Origin: Planctomycetota bacterium
Lineage (GTDB): Bacteria; Planctomycetota; UBA1135; UBA2386
DNA: 64,000 nucleotides
Assembly: GCA_025459175.1 (NCBI GenBank)
Contig: JALORC010000041.1
Location: forward strand, 1-64,000
Reading direction: 5' to 3'
This document shows, piece by piece, positions 45,756 through 61,710 of this stretch. Each line of letters begins with the position of its first letter. The first letter of the stretch is position 1. The notes under the pieces were generated by a model. That model ran no database searches. It was not told where the DNA came from and saw only the letters and a list, made by a program, of their open reading frames with translations. A program made the translations under genes and the position numbers.

Positions 45756-45870
45756 GGTGCCGCTGCCGGGAGGCTTCCTGGCCGCATGCGGCCCAGCGAC
45801 TTGATGCGCGCTGGCCGTTCCATACCATGGGGACTGCCGGCCGGACCACGCGGCCGCCACCCCGACTCCC

Positions 45871-46266
45871 GTGACGTCAGTTCTGATCGCCGACAACGAC
45901 AGTGCCGTGAGCGACCTGCTGACCCAGGTGCTCACCAGGGCCGGTCTCGCCGTGGCGCACGCCTACGACGGCGAGGCGGCGATCGAGCTGGCCCGCGATC
46001 CGGGCGTGCGGGTGCTCGTGTGCGATCTGGACATGCCGCGCGCCTCCGGCATCGAGGTCCTGGAGGCGTTGTCGGCGATGGCGGCGCCGCCGGCGACGAT
46101 CGTCGTCACTGGCTTCCTGGACCAGGCGGTCATGGAGCGGCTGCAGGCCATGCCGTTCGTGCGCGACGTGCTGCGCAAGCCCTTCGACTTGCTGCAGTTC
46201 GCCGCCCGGGTGCAGGAGCTGCTGGCGCCGCCCGCGACCGATGCGGTGCTCTGCGCCGAAGCCTGA
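45871..46266 (+). CDS. Stand-alone response-regulator receiver protein
   Basis: 131 residues from a GTG at 45871. A CheY-like receiver: acidic pocket Asp8/Asp10 (IADND), phospho-acceptor Asp52 in CDLDMPRASG (D-x-x-M-P), Thr80 and Lys103 in LRKPFD. A short tail of 15 residues follows the last helix, and there is no output domain. It therefore acts by protein contact or phosphotransfer. No histidine kinase is adjacent, so its partner lies elsewhere. It stands 115 bp after the MutS2-like gene and 101 bp before the tRNA cluster. Confidence 0.92.
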   Translation: MTSVLIADNDSAVSDLLTQVLTRAGLAVAHAYDGEAAIELARDPGVRVLVCDLDMPRASGIEVLEALSAMAAPPATIVVTGFLDQAVMERLQAMPFVRDVLRKPFDLLQFAARVQELLAPPATDAVLCAEA

Positions 46267-46311
46267 GGGCGCGCGATTTGGCTGCGGCGGCGCAGAAAAT
46301 CCGGAGCGGCC

Positions 46312-46339
46312 TTGATCTACGGGGGGGCGTCGTTATCTT
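46312..46339 (+). promoter_or_regulatory. Possible promoter of the tRNA-tuf operon
   Basis: TTGATC at 46312-46317 and TATCTT at 46334-46339 with a 16-bp spacer, 28 bp before the first tRNA. The spacer holds a run of seven or more G, and no better pair lies in the 101-bp gap. This is moderate agreement with the sigma-70 consensus, by inspection. Confidence 0.4.
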
Positions 46340-46367
46340 CCTTCGTCCTTTCCGCAGCAGCTAGTCC

Positions 46368-46443
46368 GCTAGCGTAGCTCAACTGGTAGAGCACCTGATT
46401 TGTAATCTGGAGGTTGTGGGTTCAAGTCCCATCGCTAGCTCCA
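46368..46443 (+). tRNA. tRNA-Thr (anticodon TGT)
   Basis: 76 nt with encoded CCA. The acceptor stem GCTAGCG pairs with CGCTAGC, the discriminator is T, the anticodon loop is TTTGTAA (TGT), and the T arm contains GGTTCAAGTCC. It is the first of four tRNAs before tuf and corresponds in place and anticodon to E. coli thrU. Confidence 0.96.
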
Positions 46444-46517
46444 GGTTCTGACGGGTGCACCAGCTGACTCCGCGATCCGGCTCGGTGCTCGGCGAGGATC
46501 GCGCGCACGGCAACGTC

Positions 46518-46602
46518 GGGCGGATACCAAAGCGGCCAAATGGACCAGACTGTAAATCTGGCGGCTCAGCCTTCGCAGGTTCGAATCCTGCTCCGCCCAC
46601 CA
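46518..46602 (+). tRNA. tRNA-Tyr (anticodon GTA)
   Basis: 85 nt with encoded CCA. The acceptor stem GGGCGGA pairs with TCCGCCC, the discriminator is A, the anticodon loop is CTGTAAA (GTA), and a long variable arm is present, as expected of a class II tRNA-Tyr. It corresponds to E. coli tyrU in position. Confidence 0.96.
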
Positions 46603-46735
46603 GTCCTCCTCGGGGTTCGCAAGGTCCCCGCGGCGTTCGTGCTAGCTGACAATTTGATGCTTCTCCGATGTCCTCGGTTCGTGGTCCAGACCAGCGGGTC
46701 TGCAGCCACCAGCCCGGTACTTCGGTGAAGGCTAC

Positions 46736-46809
<74 letters not shown>

Positions 46810-46865
46810 GGTTGCCCGGGTTGCCCTGGCAAGCCTGTTCGTTCTTTCTGTCGTCCTGTTCGTTC

Positions 46866-46941
46866 GCTGCTATAGCTCAGCTGGTAGAGCACCTCCTTGG
46901 TAAGGAGGAGGTCGTGGGTTCAAGTCCCGCTAGCAGCTCCA
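46866..46941 (+). tRNA. tRNA-Thr (anticodon GGT)
   Basis: 76 nt with encoded CCA. The acceptor stem GCTGCTA pairs with TAGCAGC, the anticodon stem is CCTCC/GGAGG and the loop TTGGTAA (GGT). It corresponds to E. coli thrT and lies 55 bp before tuf, so tRNA and tuf are probably one transcript. Confidence 0.96.
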
Positions 46942-46996
46942 TCTTCTGTTCCCGTCTGTTCGGGGCCCGCTCGGACCCCACCGAATTCGAGATCCC

Positions 46997-48199
<1,203 letters not shown>

Positions 48200-48236
48200 G
48201 TTCGACTCGCCGGGGTCGACGAGCCTGAGGTTGATG

Positions 48237-48277
48237 CTGTCGCTGTTGACGCTGCCGTCAACGGGCGACAGCGACAG
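48237..48277 (+). terminator. Long two-part hairpin between tuf and tRNA-Trp
   Basis: CTGTCGCTG (48237-48245) pairs with CAGCGACAG (48269-48277), all 9 bp. Inside it, TTGACG (48246-48251) pairs with CGTCAA (48256-48261) around a CTGC loop, leaving a 7-nt bulge on the 3' side. There is no T run, so it is either a Rho-assisted stop, an RNase processing site or an mRNA-end stabiliser. Confidence 0.45.
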
Positions 48278-48312
48278 CCGCTGCGAGGTAACTCGTCGCG
48301 GCTGCGCAGTAC

Positions 48313-48388
48313 AGGGCAGTAGCTCAATTGGTAGAGCTGTCGATTCCAAATCGACGGGTTGAGGGTTCGAGTCCTTCCTGCCCTGCCA
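48313..48388 (+). tRNA. tRNA-Trp (anticodon CCA)
   Basis: 76 nt with encoded CCA. The acceptor stem AGGGCAG pairs with CTGCCCT, the discriminator is G, the anticodon stem GTCGA/TCGAC holds the loop TTCCAAA (CCA), and the T arm has GGTTCGAGTCC. A trnW-secE-nusG order occurs in many bacteria outside the Proteobacteria. Confidence 0.96.
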
Positions 48389-48442
48389 TTCCGGTTCGCG
48401 CGACGCCGTCGCGACGAACGCAGTCTGCTTCGGCAGGCAAGT

Positions 48443-48470
48443 GGGCCGTGGCGTCGAGACGCCATGGCCC
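48443..48470 (+). terminator. Strong 13-bp hairpin before secE
   Basis: GGGCCGTGGCGTC (48443-48455) pairs with GACGCCATGGCCC (48458-48470) over 13 positions, one of them G-T, with a 2-nt GA centre. It lies between tRNA-Trp and secE. GTAGTGTTTCC follows, so the T content is low. It may be a terminator of the tRNA-tuf unit or a processing site. A second, smaller repeat (CTGCCGA/TCGGCAG near 48499) follows. Confidence 0.45.
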
Positions 48471-48570
48471 GTAGTGTTTCCGCCCTCGATCGATCGGCTG
48501 CCGAGTCGGCAGCTTGTCGCGAGGGATCGACAGCTGCACCGTTCGGTGTGGCTGCGGAGGACTTGGACTC

Positions 48571-49008
48571 GTGAGCTATCGCAAGAACGAAGGACGCTAC
48601 GCGCGGATGTTCGCCTTCTGGGCGCTCCTCCTGTTGGTGGCGTATGGCTGCTTCCACGCCGGTGGGCTGTCCGAACTGCTGGACCGATGGATGGGGGATT
48701 CCAATCCGACCTTCATCGACCCGTTCCCGATCCTGAAGACGCTCAAGCTGTCGACCTGCATCGCGCTCGGCGTGCTGGTGGTCGCCGGATTGGCGCTGCA
48801 TGCGGTGCTGAATCGCCGGCAGATCGCCGACGCGTTGATCGGTACCGAGGAGGAGCTGGGCAAGGTGACCTGGCCGACCTGGGCGGAAGCGGTGCAGGGC
48901 ACGATCGCCGTCACCGTGATGGTGGTCGTGATGTTCCTGTTCCTCACGCTGGTCGACCTTGGGCTGATCCAGGTCTACAGCATGTTGATGGGCGGAGGGC
49001 GCACCTGA
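48571..49008 (+). CDS. secE: Preprotein translocase subunit SecE
   Basis: 145 residues from a GTG at 48571 with GGAGG at 48556-48560. The C-terminal core has the SecE signature ELGKVTWPTWAEA (95-107) followed by the conserved membrane segment (about 108-135). Two further hydrophobic segments (about 12-32 and 58-80) precede it, so the protein has the three-segment form, as in E. coli, rather than the single-segment form of most bacteria. It works with SecY and SecG, neither of which is in the window. The stop overlaps the nusG start (TGATG). Confidence 0.94.
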   Translation: MSYRKNEGRYARMFAFWALLLLVAYGCFHAGGLSELLDRWMGDSNPTFIDPFPILKTLKLSTCIALGVLVVAGLALHAVLNRRQIADALIGTEEELGKVTWPTWAEAVQGTIAVTVMVVVMFLFLTLVDLGLIQVYSMLMGGGRT

Positions 49009-49538
49009 TGGCACTCAGCTGGTACTTCCTCCGCATCCAGGTCGGGCGCGAGGACCGCATTCGCGAGAGCATGGTGCGCCGGCTCAAGCAGGCCGGCATC
49101 GAGCATCTGGTGCCGCAGATCGTGGTGCCGACGGAGACCATCGCCGATCACCGTGGTGGCAAGAAGGTCGTCAAGCGCAAGAAGCTCTACCCCGGCTACT
49201 TGATGGTGCAGATGGACCTGGCCGACGAGGTCTGGTTCGTGCTGCGTGAGACGCCCGGCTTCGGCGACTTCGTCGGGGGACAGGAGCATCCGACTCCCGC
49301 CAAGGCAGAGGACGTCGAGAAGGTCCTGGCCCACATGGATGCCAGCAAGGACCAGCCCAAGGTCGCGATCGCCTTCAAGAAGGGGGACCGGGTCAAGATC
49401 AAGGCCGGAGCCTTCGAGAACACCGATGCCGTGGTCGAGGAAGTGCATGCCGAGAAGGGCACCCTGGACGTCTCCGTCAACTTCTTCGGGCGCCCGACGC
49501 CGATGTCGCTCGGATATTGGGAAGTGGAGTTGATTTAG
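49008..49538 (+). CDS. nusG: Transcription termination/antitermination protein NusG
   Basis: 176 residues. The N-terminal NGN domain (SWYFLRIQVGREDRIRE, then KKLYPGYLMVQMDL) contacts RNA polymerase. The C-terminal KOW domain (FKKGDRVKIKAGAFENTDAVVEEV, seen as KKGDRVKIKAGAFEN) binds S10 or Rho. TPGFGDFVGG sits in the loop between them, as usual. The start overlaps the secE stop by one base. It is followed by a 154-bp leader and rplK. Confidence 0.97.
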   Translation: MALSWYFLRIQVGREDRIRESMVRRLKQAGIEHLVPQIVVPTETIADHRGGKKVVKRKKLYPGYLMVQMDLADEVWFVLRETPGFGDFVGGQEHPTPAKAEDVEKVLAHMDASKDQPKVAIAFKKGDRVKIKAGAFENTDAVVEEVHAEKGTLDVSVNFFGRPTPMSLGYWEVELI

Positions 49539-49692
49539 GCGCGACGATCTGGTTGAATCTTCGCCCCCGAATGCGGGAAGGCAACCTGTCGCCTTCTCGC
49601 CTCCGCCCGCCAGGGTGGGAGCTCTCCGGAGCTCCTCGAGTGGGAGGGTGCCCGCCCCCGCGGGTGTCCGTCAGAACCGCTGAGAGAACAAA
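49539..49692 (+). promoter_or_regulatory. GC-rich structured leader upstream of rplK
   Basis: The 154-bp gap between nusG and rplK has GAGCTC-TCCG-GAGCTC (49619-49634), a perfect 6-bp stem with a 4-nt loop. A short GCCCGC/GCGGGT stem follows, near 49651-49665. In E. coli the rplK mRNA leader is where L1 represses its own operon. A similar role here is possible, but I could not match an L1 binding motif. Confidence 0.3.
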
Positions 49693-50118
49693 ATGGCCAA
49701 GGAAGTCACCGCAAGAGTCAAGCTGCAGTGCCCAGCCGGTCAGGCAACGCCTGCCCCGCCAGTCGGTCCTGCGCTCGGTCAGCACGGCGTGAACATCGGG
49801 CAGTTCGTCAAGCAGTTCAACGACGAGACCCGCGCCCAAGCCGGCCTGATCATCCCCGTCATCATCACGGTCTACAAGGACCGCACGTTCACCCTGCAGT
49901 ACAAGTCGCCGCCGGCGTCGGTGCTGCTGAAGCGTGCGGCCAAGATCGCCTCCGCCGCGAAGACCCCGGGCAGCCAGGTGGCTGGTCAGGTCAACAAGGC
50001 GCAGGTGCGCGAGGTCGCGCAGCTGAAGATGAAGGACTTGAACACGACCGACATCGCCGCCGCGATGCGAATGGTCGAGGGCACCGCGCGTTCGTGCGGT
50101 ATCCGCGTCGTTGACTGA
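49693..50118 (+). CDS. rplK: 50S ribosomal protein L11
   Basis: 141 residues, standard length. It starts [42 protein letters not shown] (seen as [20 protein letters not shown]), with the proline-rich thiostrepton-binding hinge and [10 protein letters not shown]. The RNA-binding C-terminal domain reads [19 protein letters not shown]. The usual first pair of the L1/L11 operon: rplA follows after 88 bp. Confidence 0.98.
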   Translation: MAKEVTARVKLQCPAGQATPAPPVGPALGQHGVNIGQFVKQFNDETRAQAGLIIPVIITVYKDRTFTLQYKSPPASVLLKRAAKIASAAKTPGSQVAGQVNKAQVREVAQLKMKDLNTTDIAAAMRMVEGTARSCGIRVVD

Positions 50119-50206
50119 CTTCTTCCTTGCGGCTGCGCGGGTTGCCTGGCGTCGCGCCAGATAGCTTCCGGGCCGCCCCACAGGGACCACACTCACAGGA
50201 ACTCCC

Positions 50207-50893
50207 ATGGCTCGCATCCGCAGCCGTCGCTACCAGAAAGCCGCCGCCAAGGTGGACCGCACCAAGCGGTATGCCGTCGCTGAAGGTATGGCTTTGATCA
50301 AGTCGCTGGCCGGCCCCAAGTTCGACGAAGCCGTCGACGTGGCGGTCCGGATCGGCATCGATGCCAAGAAGACCGATCAGCTGGTTCGCGGCTCGGTCAG
50401 CTTGCCGAAGGGCACGGGCAAGTCGATCAAGATCGCCGTGTTCGCCGAAGGCGAGAAGGCCAAGGATGCCCTCGCCGCCGGTGCTGACTTCGTCGGCTCG
50501 GCCGACCTGGCCGACAAGATCGAGAAGGGCTTCACCGACTTCGACATGACCATCGCGTCCCCGGACATGATGAAGTATGTCGGCAAGCTCGGTAAGGTGC
50601 TCGGTCCGCAGGGCAAGATGCCCTCGCCGAAGGCAGGCACCGTGACCCCGAACGTGGCCGCCGCCGTGCGCGAGTTCAAGGCCGGCAAGATCGAGTTCCG
50701 CACCGATGCCGGTGCCAACGTTCACGCCGCGATCGGCAAGAAGTCGTTCGGTGCCGAGGATTTGGCCCTGAACCTGCGTGCCTTCCTGGATCACCTGCGC
50801 ACCCTGCGTCCGTCGCAGGCCAAGGGCGAGTTCATCAAGAAGGTTGTTGTCTCCACCTCGATGGGGCCGGGTATCGCCCTCGCCGTCGAGTAG
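50207..50893 (+). CDS. rplA: 50S ribosomal protein L1
   Basis: 228 residues. It starts ARIRSRRYQKAA and has KFDEAVDVAVRIGIDAKKTDQLVRGSVSLP, seen as DEAVDVAVRIGIDAKKTDQ, then LGPQGKMPSPKAGTVTPNV, the classic L1 loop that binds 23S rRNA and its own mRNA. The C-terminal end MGPGIALAVE is slightly shortened compared with many L1 proteins. It lies 23 bp before rplJ. Confidence 0.98.
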   Translation: MARIRSRRYQKAAAKVDRTKRYAVAEGMALIKSLAGPKFDEAVDVAVRIGIDAKKTDQLVRGSVSLPKGTGKSIKIAVFAEGEKAKDALAAGADFVGSADLADKIEKGFTDFDMTIASPDMMKYVGKLGKVLGPQGKMPSPKAGTVTPNVAAAVREFKAGKIEFRTDAGANVHAAIGKKSFGAEDLALNLRAFLDHLRTLRPSQAKGEFIKKVVVSTSMGPGIALAVE

Positions 50894-50916
50894 GCCGCCC
50901 GAACAGGAATCGAGTC

Positions 50917-51462
50917 ATGCCCAACCTAGTCAACGAGATCCTCCTCGCCGACCTGCAGCGCGAGTTCAAGAGCATGGGCTCTTGCGTGGTCGTGGAGTTC
51001 GGCAAGCTGTTGCCCCAGCAAGACATCGAGATCCGCGGCAAGCTCCGCGCGGCCGGTGTGCGTTATCGGGTCGTCCGCAGCCGCCTGGCCGCGCGTGCCT
51101 TTGCCGGCATGAAGCTGGATCTGGGTGATGCGCTGACGGGCCGTTGTGGAATCGCCATCGCGCAGAAGGAAGGCGCCATCCAGGCTGCCAAGCTGCTGCG
51201 CGAATGGATCAAGAAGACCAAGGACGCGCCGATCGCCATCAAGGGCGGCGTCGTCGAGGGTGCTGCGTATTCGGGAGCGGCTGCCGAGGGCATCGCCGAC
51301 CTGCCGGATCGCAACACGGTCAACACGCAGATCGTGTCGGCCATCAGCGGCCCGGCGCGCTCGCTCGCAAGCCTGGTCAGTGCCGTCGCCGGTGGGCTGG
51401 CGCGGTGTATTCAGGCCAAGGTCGACGCCCAGGGCGGCGCCGGCGACAAGGCCGCTTCCTAA
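50917..51462 (+). CDS. rplJ: 50S ribosomal protein L10
   Basis: 181 residues. It forms the base of the L7/L12 stalk. The N-terminal domain has [15 protein letters not shown] and [17 protein letters not shown], and the C-terminal helix, about 150-175, binds L12 dimers. L10 and L12 together normally repress the rplJL mRNA, but the gap to rplA is only 23 bp, so any leader element would lie within rplA. It is followed by rplL after 43 bp. Confidence 0.96.
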   Translation: MPNLVNEILLADLQREFKSMGSCVVVEFGKLLPQQDIEIRGKLRAAGVRYRVVRSRLAARAFAGMKLDLGDALTGRCGIAIAQKEGAIQAAKLLREWIKKTKDAPIAIKGGVVEGAAYSGAAAEGIADLPDRNTVNTQIVSAISGPARSLASLVSAVAGGLARCIQAKVDAQGGAGDKAAS

Positions 51463-51505
51463 GCTTTCTACTTCCCGCATCCAACCATCAGAGGTCGTAT
51501 CCGTC

Positions 51506-51913
51506 ATGTCGGACAATGCAAACGTGGTTCTGAGCGCCGAGCTCGAAGACATCTTCAACAAGATCGACAGCCTGAGCCTGGGCAAGGCTGCTGAGCTGGT
51601 CAAGGCCATGGAGAAGCGCTGGGGCGTCTCCGCGGCGGCTCCGGTCGCGGCCGCGGCTCCGGCCGGCGGCGGCGGCGGCGCGGCTCCCGCAGCCGAAGAG
51701 AAGACCGAGTTCTCGGTCATCCTCAAGGACGGCGGCGCCAACAAGATCAACGTCATCAAGGTGGTCCGCGAGATCACTGGCCTGGGCCTGAAGGAGGCCA
51801 AGGCGCTCGTCGACGAGGCCCCGAAGCCGGTCAAGGAAGGCGTCAACAAGGACGAGGCCGCGGAGCTCAAGAAGAAGCTCACCGAGGCCGGCGCCACCGT
51901 CGAGCTCAAGTAG
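51506..51913 (+). CDS. rplL: 50S ribosomal protein L7/L12
   Basis: 135 residues from the ATG at 51506. The N-terminal dimerisation helices ([29 protein letters not shown], seen as [18 protein letters not shown]) are joined by an Ala/Gly/Pro hinge with five consecutive Gly to the C-terminal factor-binding domain. That domain has [21 protein letters not shown] and [18 protein letters not shown]. Length and hinge are slightly longer than in E. coli (121). A 396-bp gap separates it from rpoB. Confidence 0.97.
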   Translation: MSDNANVVLSAELEDIFNKIDSLSLGKAAELVKAMEKRWGVSAAAPVAAAAPAGGGGGAAPAAEEKTEFSVILKDGGANKINVIKVVREITGLGLKEAKALVDEAPKPVKEGVNKDEAAELKKKLTEAGATVELK

Positions 51914-52309
51914 TGCCAGTCGGGCGGGTTCGTCGGCGCCTCGGGTTCCGACCTGTTTCCTGCTCAAGCCACTGGCGTCAGCCTTCGCTGCCGCCTGTGG
52001 TTGATTTCTGTTCGTCGGCGCTGCCCGGCGTGAAACACCCCGAAGCCTGTTCGCTCTTTTCTGTTGCGAGCCGGTGACCGGGGTGTCTACGCTTTCATCC
52101 GATTCCCGGACCACTTTTTGCGTGACCCATTTCCGATCGCCCATCGCTGCGCACGGTCTGGTGTCAGGCCGGCGTTGCCGGTGCCCGATCGGGCGCGTCG
52201 TCCGGGGAGAGTCGCTCCGCTCTTTGCCACGGGGCCATTTCAACTCGTTCGCTGACCGAATCCCTCAGGTCGCAGATCAGCCCCCGTCCGGGGCTTCAGG
52301 TGGAACAGC
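51914..52309 (+). other. 396-bp gene-free gap between rplL and rpoB
   Basis: No open frame with family resemblance is found on either strand. The gap holds a 12-bp perfect palindrome GCCCGATCGGGC at 52183-52194, and a TTGCGA (52064-52069) that could be a -35 but lacks a good -10. In E. coli the corresponding gap carries an attenuator and an RNase III site that lower rpoBC expression relative to rplJL, and a comparable element may be here. The rpoB ribosome site would be AGGTGG at 52300-52305. Confidence 0.4.
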
Positions 52310-55916
<3,607 letters not shown>

Positions 55917-56022
55917 TCAGGCCGGCCGCACCCGATCGCTCTCGATTCAGCACAGCTTTCCCCGACATACCCTCGCTGCCGCGGTACGAAACCGCGGCGG
56001 CCAATAGCACAGGCGGCTCCCG

Positions 56023-60228
<4,206 letters not shown>

Positions 60229-60240
60229 CCCCAGATTCGC

Positions 60241-60290
60241 GATCGCCGGGCAGTCCCGGCGATCTCCCGCCGCGATTGCCCATCGGCGGG
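60241..60290 (+). terminator. Tandem hairpins after rpoC, terminator-like
   Basis: GATCGCCGGG (60241-60250) and CCCGGCGATC (60255-60264) form a perfect 10-bp stem with a CAGT loop, 12 bp after the rpoC stop. CCCGCCG (60266-60272) and CGGCGGG (60284-60290) form a second stem. A weakly T-rich stretch (TTGTTTCGTTCTC) follows. This is the best terminator candidate in the window, although the T run is poor. Confidence 0.55.
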
Positions 60291-60353
60291 GTTGCAATCG
60301 TTGTTTCGTTCTCTATCCTGTCCCGCCACGAATTCTCGACCGCGCAGCTTCGC

Positions 60354-60728
60354 ATGCCCACGATCAACCAGCTCATCCGCAAGGGCCGCAAGAAGATCAA
60401 GTACAAGAGCAAGTCGCCGATCCTCGACGCGTGCCCGCAAAAGCGTGGCGTGTGCCTGCAGGTGAAGACGATGACGCCGAAGAAGCCGAACTCGGCGCTT
60501 CGCAAGATCGCTCGTGTACGTCTCAGCAACGGCAAGGAGACCACCGTCTACATTCCGGGCGAGGGTCACAACCTGCAGGAGCACTCGATCGTGCTGATTC
60601 GTGGCGGTCGTGTGCGCGACCTCCCCGGTGTGCGATATCACGTGCTGCGTGGTTGCCTCGATGCCTCCGGCGTCGAGAACCGTCGTCGCAGCCGCAGCAA
60701 GTACGGCACGAAACGCCCCAAGAAGTAG
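60354..60728 (+). CDS. rpsL: 30S ribosomal protein S12
   Basis: 124 residues from the ATG at 60354; the frame is open upstream but the family starts [33 protein letters not shown], seen as [20 protein letters not shown], keeps the Lys of the streptomycin-sensitive form. [28 protein letters not shown] is also canonical. It lies 125 bp after rpoC, separated by the hairpins, and is followed by rpsG after 143 bp. Confidence 0.98.
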   Translation: MPTINQLIRKGRKKIKYKSKSPILDACPQKRGVCLQVKTMTPKKPNSALRKIARVRLSNGKETTVYIPGEGHNLQEHSIVLIRGGRVRDLPGVRYHVLRGCLDASGVENRRRSRSKYGTKRPKK

Positions 60729-60871
60729 GCGCCCGAAGGTGTCGCGTCCCGACAAATGGCGCGGCGTCCGAAGTTGTGCAGAGGTAAGTCGGTGGCCGCT
60801 GGGTGCTGCCGAAGTCGCTCCGATGTAGTCGTCCCCTGGTCCTAGAATCGAACTGTCGCTCCTGAGTTCCG

Positions 60872-61345
60872 ATGCCCCGTTCCTACAAGTCCACTGAAGT
60901 CTTCCTGAAGGGCGATCCGCGCTACAACAACAAACTCGCCAGCAAGATCATCAACAAGATCATGCTGCAGGGGAAGAAGAACACCGCCCAGCGACTCTTC
61001 TACGAAGCGCTGGACACCGTGTGCAAGAAGGTCGAGGGCGCGGAGCCGGTCGACGTGTTCTCGAAGGCCATCGAGAACATCAAGCCTCGCGTCGAGGTCC
61101 GCAGCAAGCGCGTCGGCGGCGCGACGTATCAGGTGCCGCGCGAAGTGAACAAGCGCCGTCAGCAGAGCCTGGCCATTCGCTGGTTGGTCGATGCCGCCCG
61201 CAGCAAGCGGGGCAAGCCGATGGCGAAGTCGCTGGCCGAGGAGTTGTTCGACGCGTTCAACAACCAGGGCGCGGCGGTGACGAAGAAGGAAAACGTGCAC
61301 AAGATGGCCGAGGCGAACAGCGCCTACAGCCACTTCGCCTGGTGA
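60872..61345 (+). CDS. rpsG: 30S ribosomal protein S7
   Basis: 157 residues. S7 organises the 3' domain of 16S rRNA. RYNNKLASKIINKIMLQGKKNTAQRL, seen as KLASKIINKIMLQGKKNTAQ, then KPRVEVRSKRVGGATYQVPREV and RWLVDAARSKRGKPM are standard. The end is SHFAW. In most genomes fusA and tuf follow, but here they do not: tuf lies upstream and fusA is absent from the window. The last two codons and the stop are included in a 17-bp tandem repeat. Confidence 0.98.
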   Translation: MPRSYKSTEVFLKGDPRYNNKLASKIINKIMLQGKKNTAQRLFYEALDTVCKKVEGAEPVDVFSKAIENIKPRVEVRSKRVGGATYQVPREVNKRRQQSLAIRWLVDAARSKRGKPMAKSLAEELFDAFNNQGAAVTKKENVHKMAEANSAYSHFAW

Positions 61346-61414
61346 TCGTTCTCGCCTGGTGATCGTTCTCGCCTGGTGATCGGTCTCGTTCGGTGACCGG
61401 TCTCGTTCGTTGAC
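61335..61414 (+). repeat. 17-bp tandem repeat array overlapping the rpsG stop
   Basis: The unit TCGCCTGGTGATCGTTC occurs at 61335-61351 and identically at 61352-61368. It is followed by copies with 1 change (61369-61385) and several changes (61386-61402) and a partial copy (61403 to about 61414). The first copy includes the last Ala and Trp codons and the TGA of rpsG, so each good copy repeats GCCTGGTGA. The decay along the array suggests slippage duplications of different ages. Confidence 0.85.
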
Positions 61415-61710
61415 TAGGCGGGCCAGGGATCCTTCCCGGATCGACTTCTGGTTCGCATCGTGCCCGCCTCTGTCCTGGCGGCCCCGACCTGGCGCCCCCG
61501 GCTTGTTGGACTCGGATCGGGGCCGTCGATGGGCCATTCCTGGTCATCACGTGCCATGAGTGGTGCCAGTTCGAGGCGGCGGCAGCGGGCTTTTCGTGGC
61601 CCTGCTCCCGCCTGCCCAGCTGTGCCAAGCCGCGGAATATTCGCGCTTCCGTGCCGGTCCTACGCCGGCACGTTTCCAGGGCCAGCCCGGCCTGCTACCT
61701 TTGCGTCCCG
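61346..61710 (+). other. 365-bp gene-free gap after rpsG
   Basis: Apart from the 17-bp array at its left end, I see no convincing gene, RNA or promoter. fusA would be expected here in the usual str operon and is missing. Open frames in the gap lack family resemblance. Confidence 0.5.

Noticed and set aside
43572-45935. A 787-codon open frame antisense to the MutS2-like gene
   Set aside because: Shadow of a GC-rich gene; no signal or domain, and it also crosses the neighbouring starts.
52183-52194. The palindrome GCCCGATCGGGC as a defined operator
   Set aside because: A single 12-bp palindrome in GC-rich DNA is weak evidence, and no regulator gene is linked to it.
61335-61414. CRISPR-like array
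   Set aside because: The copies are directly adjacent with no spacers, the unit is 17 bp and there are no cas genes.
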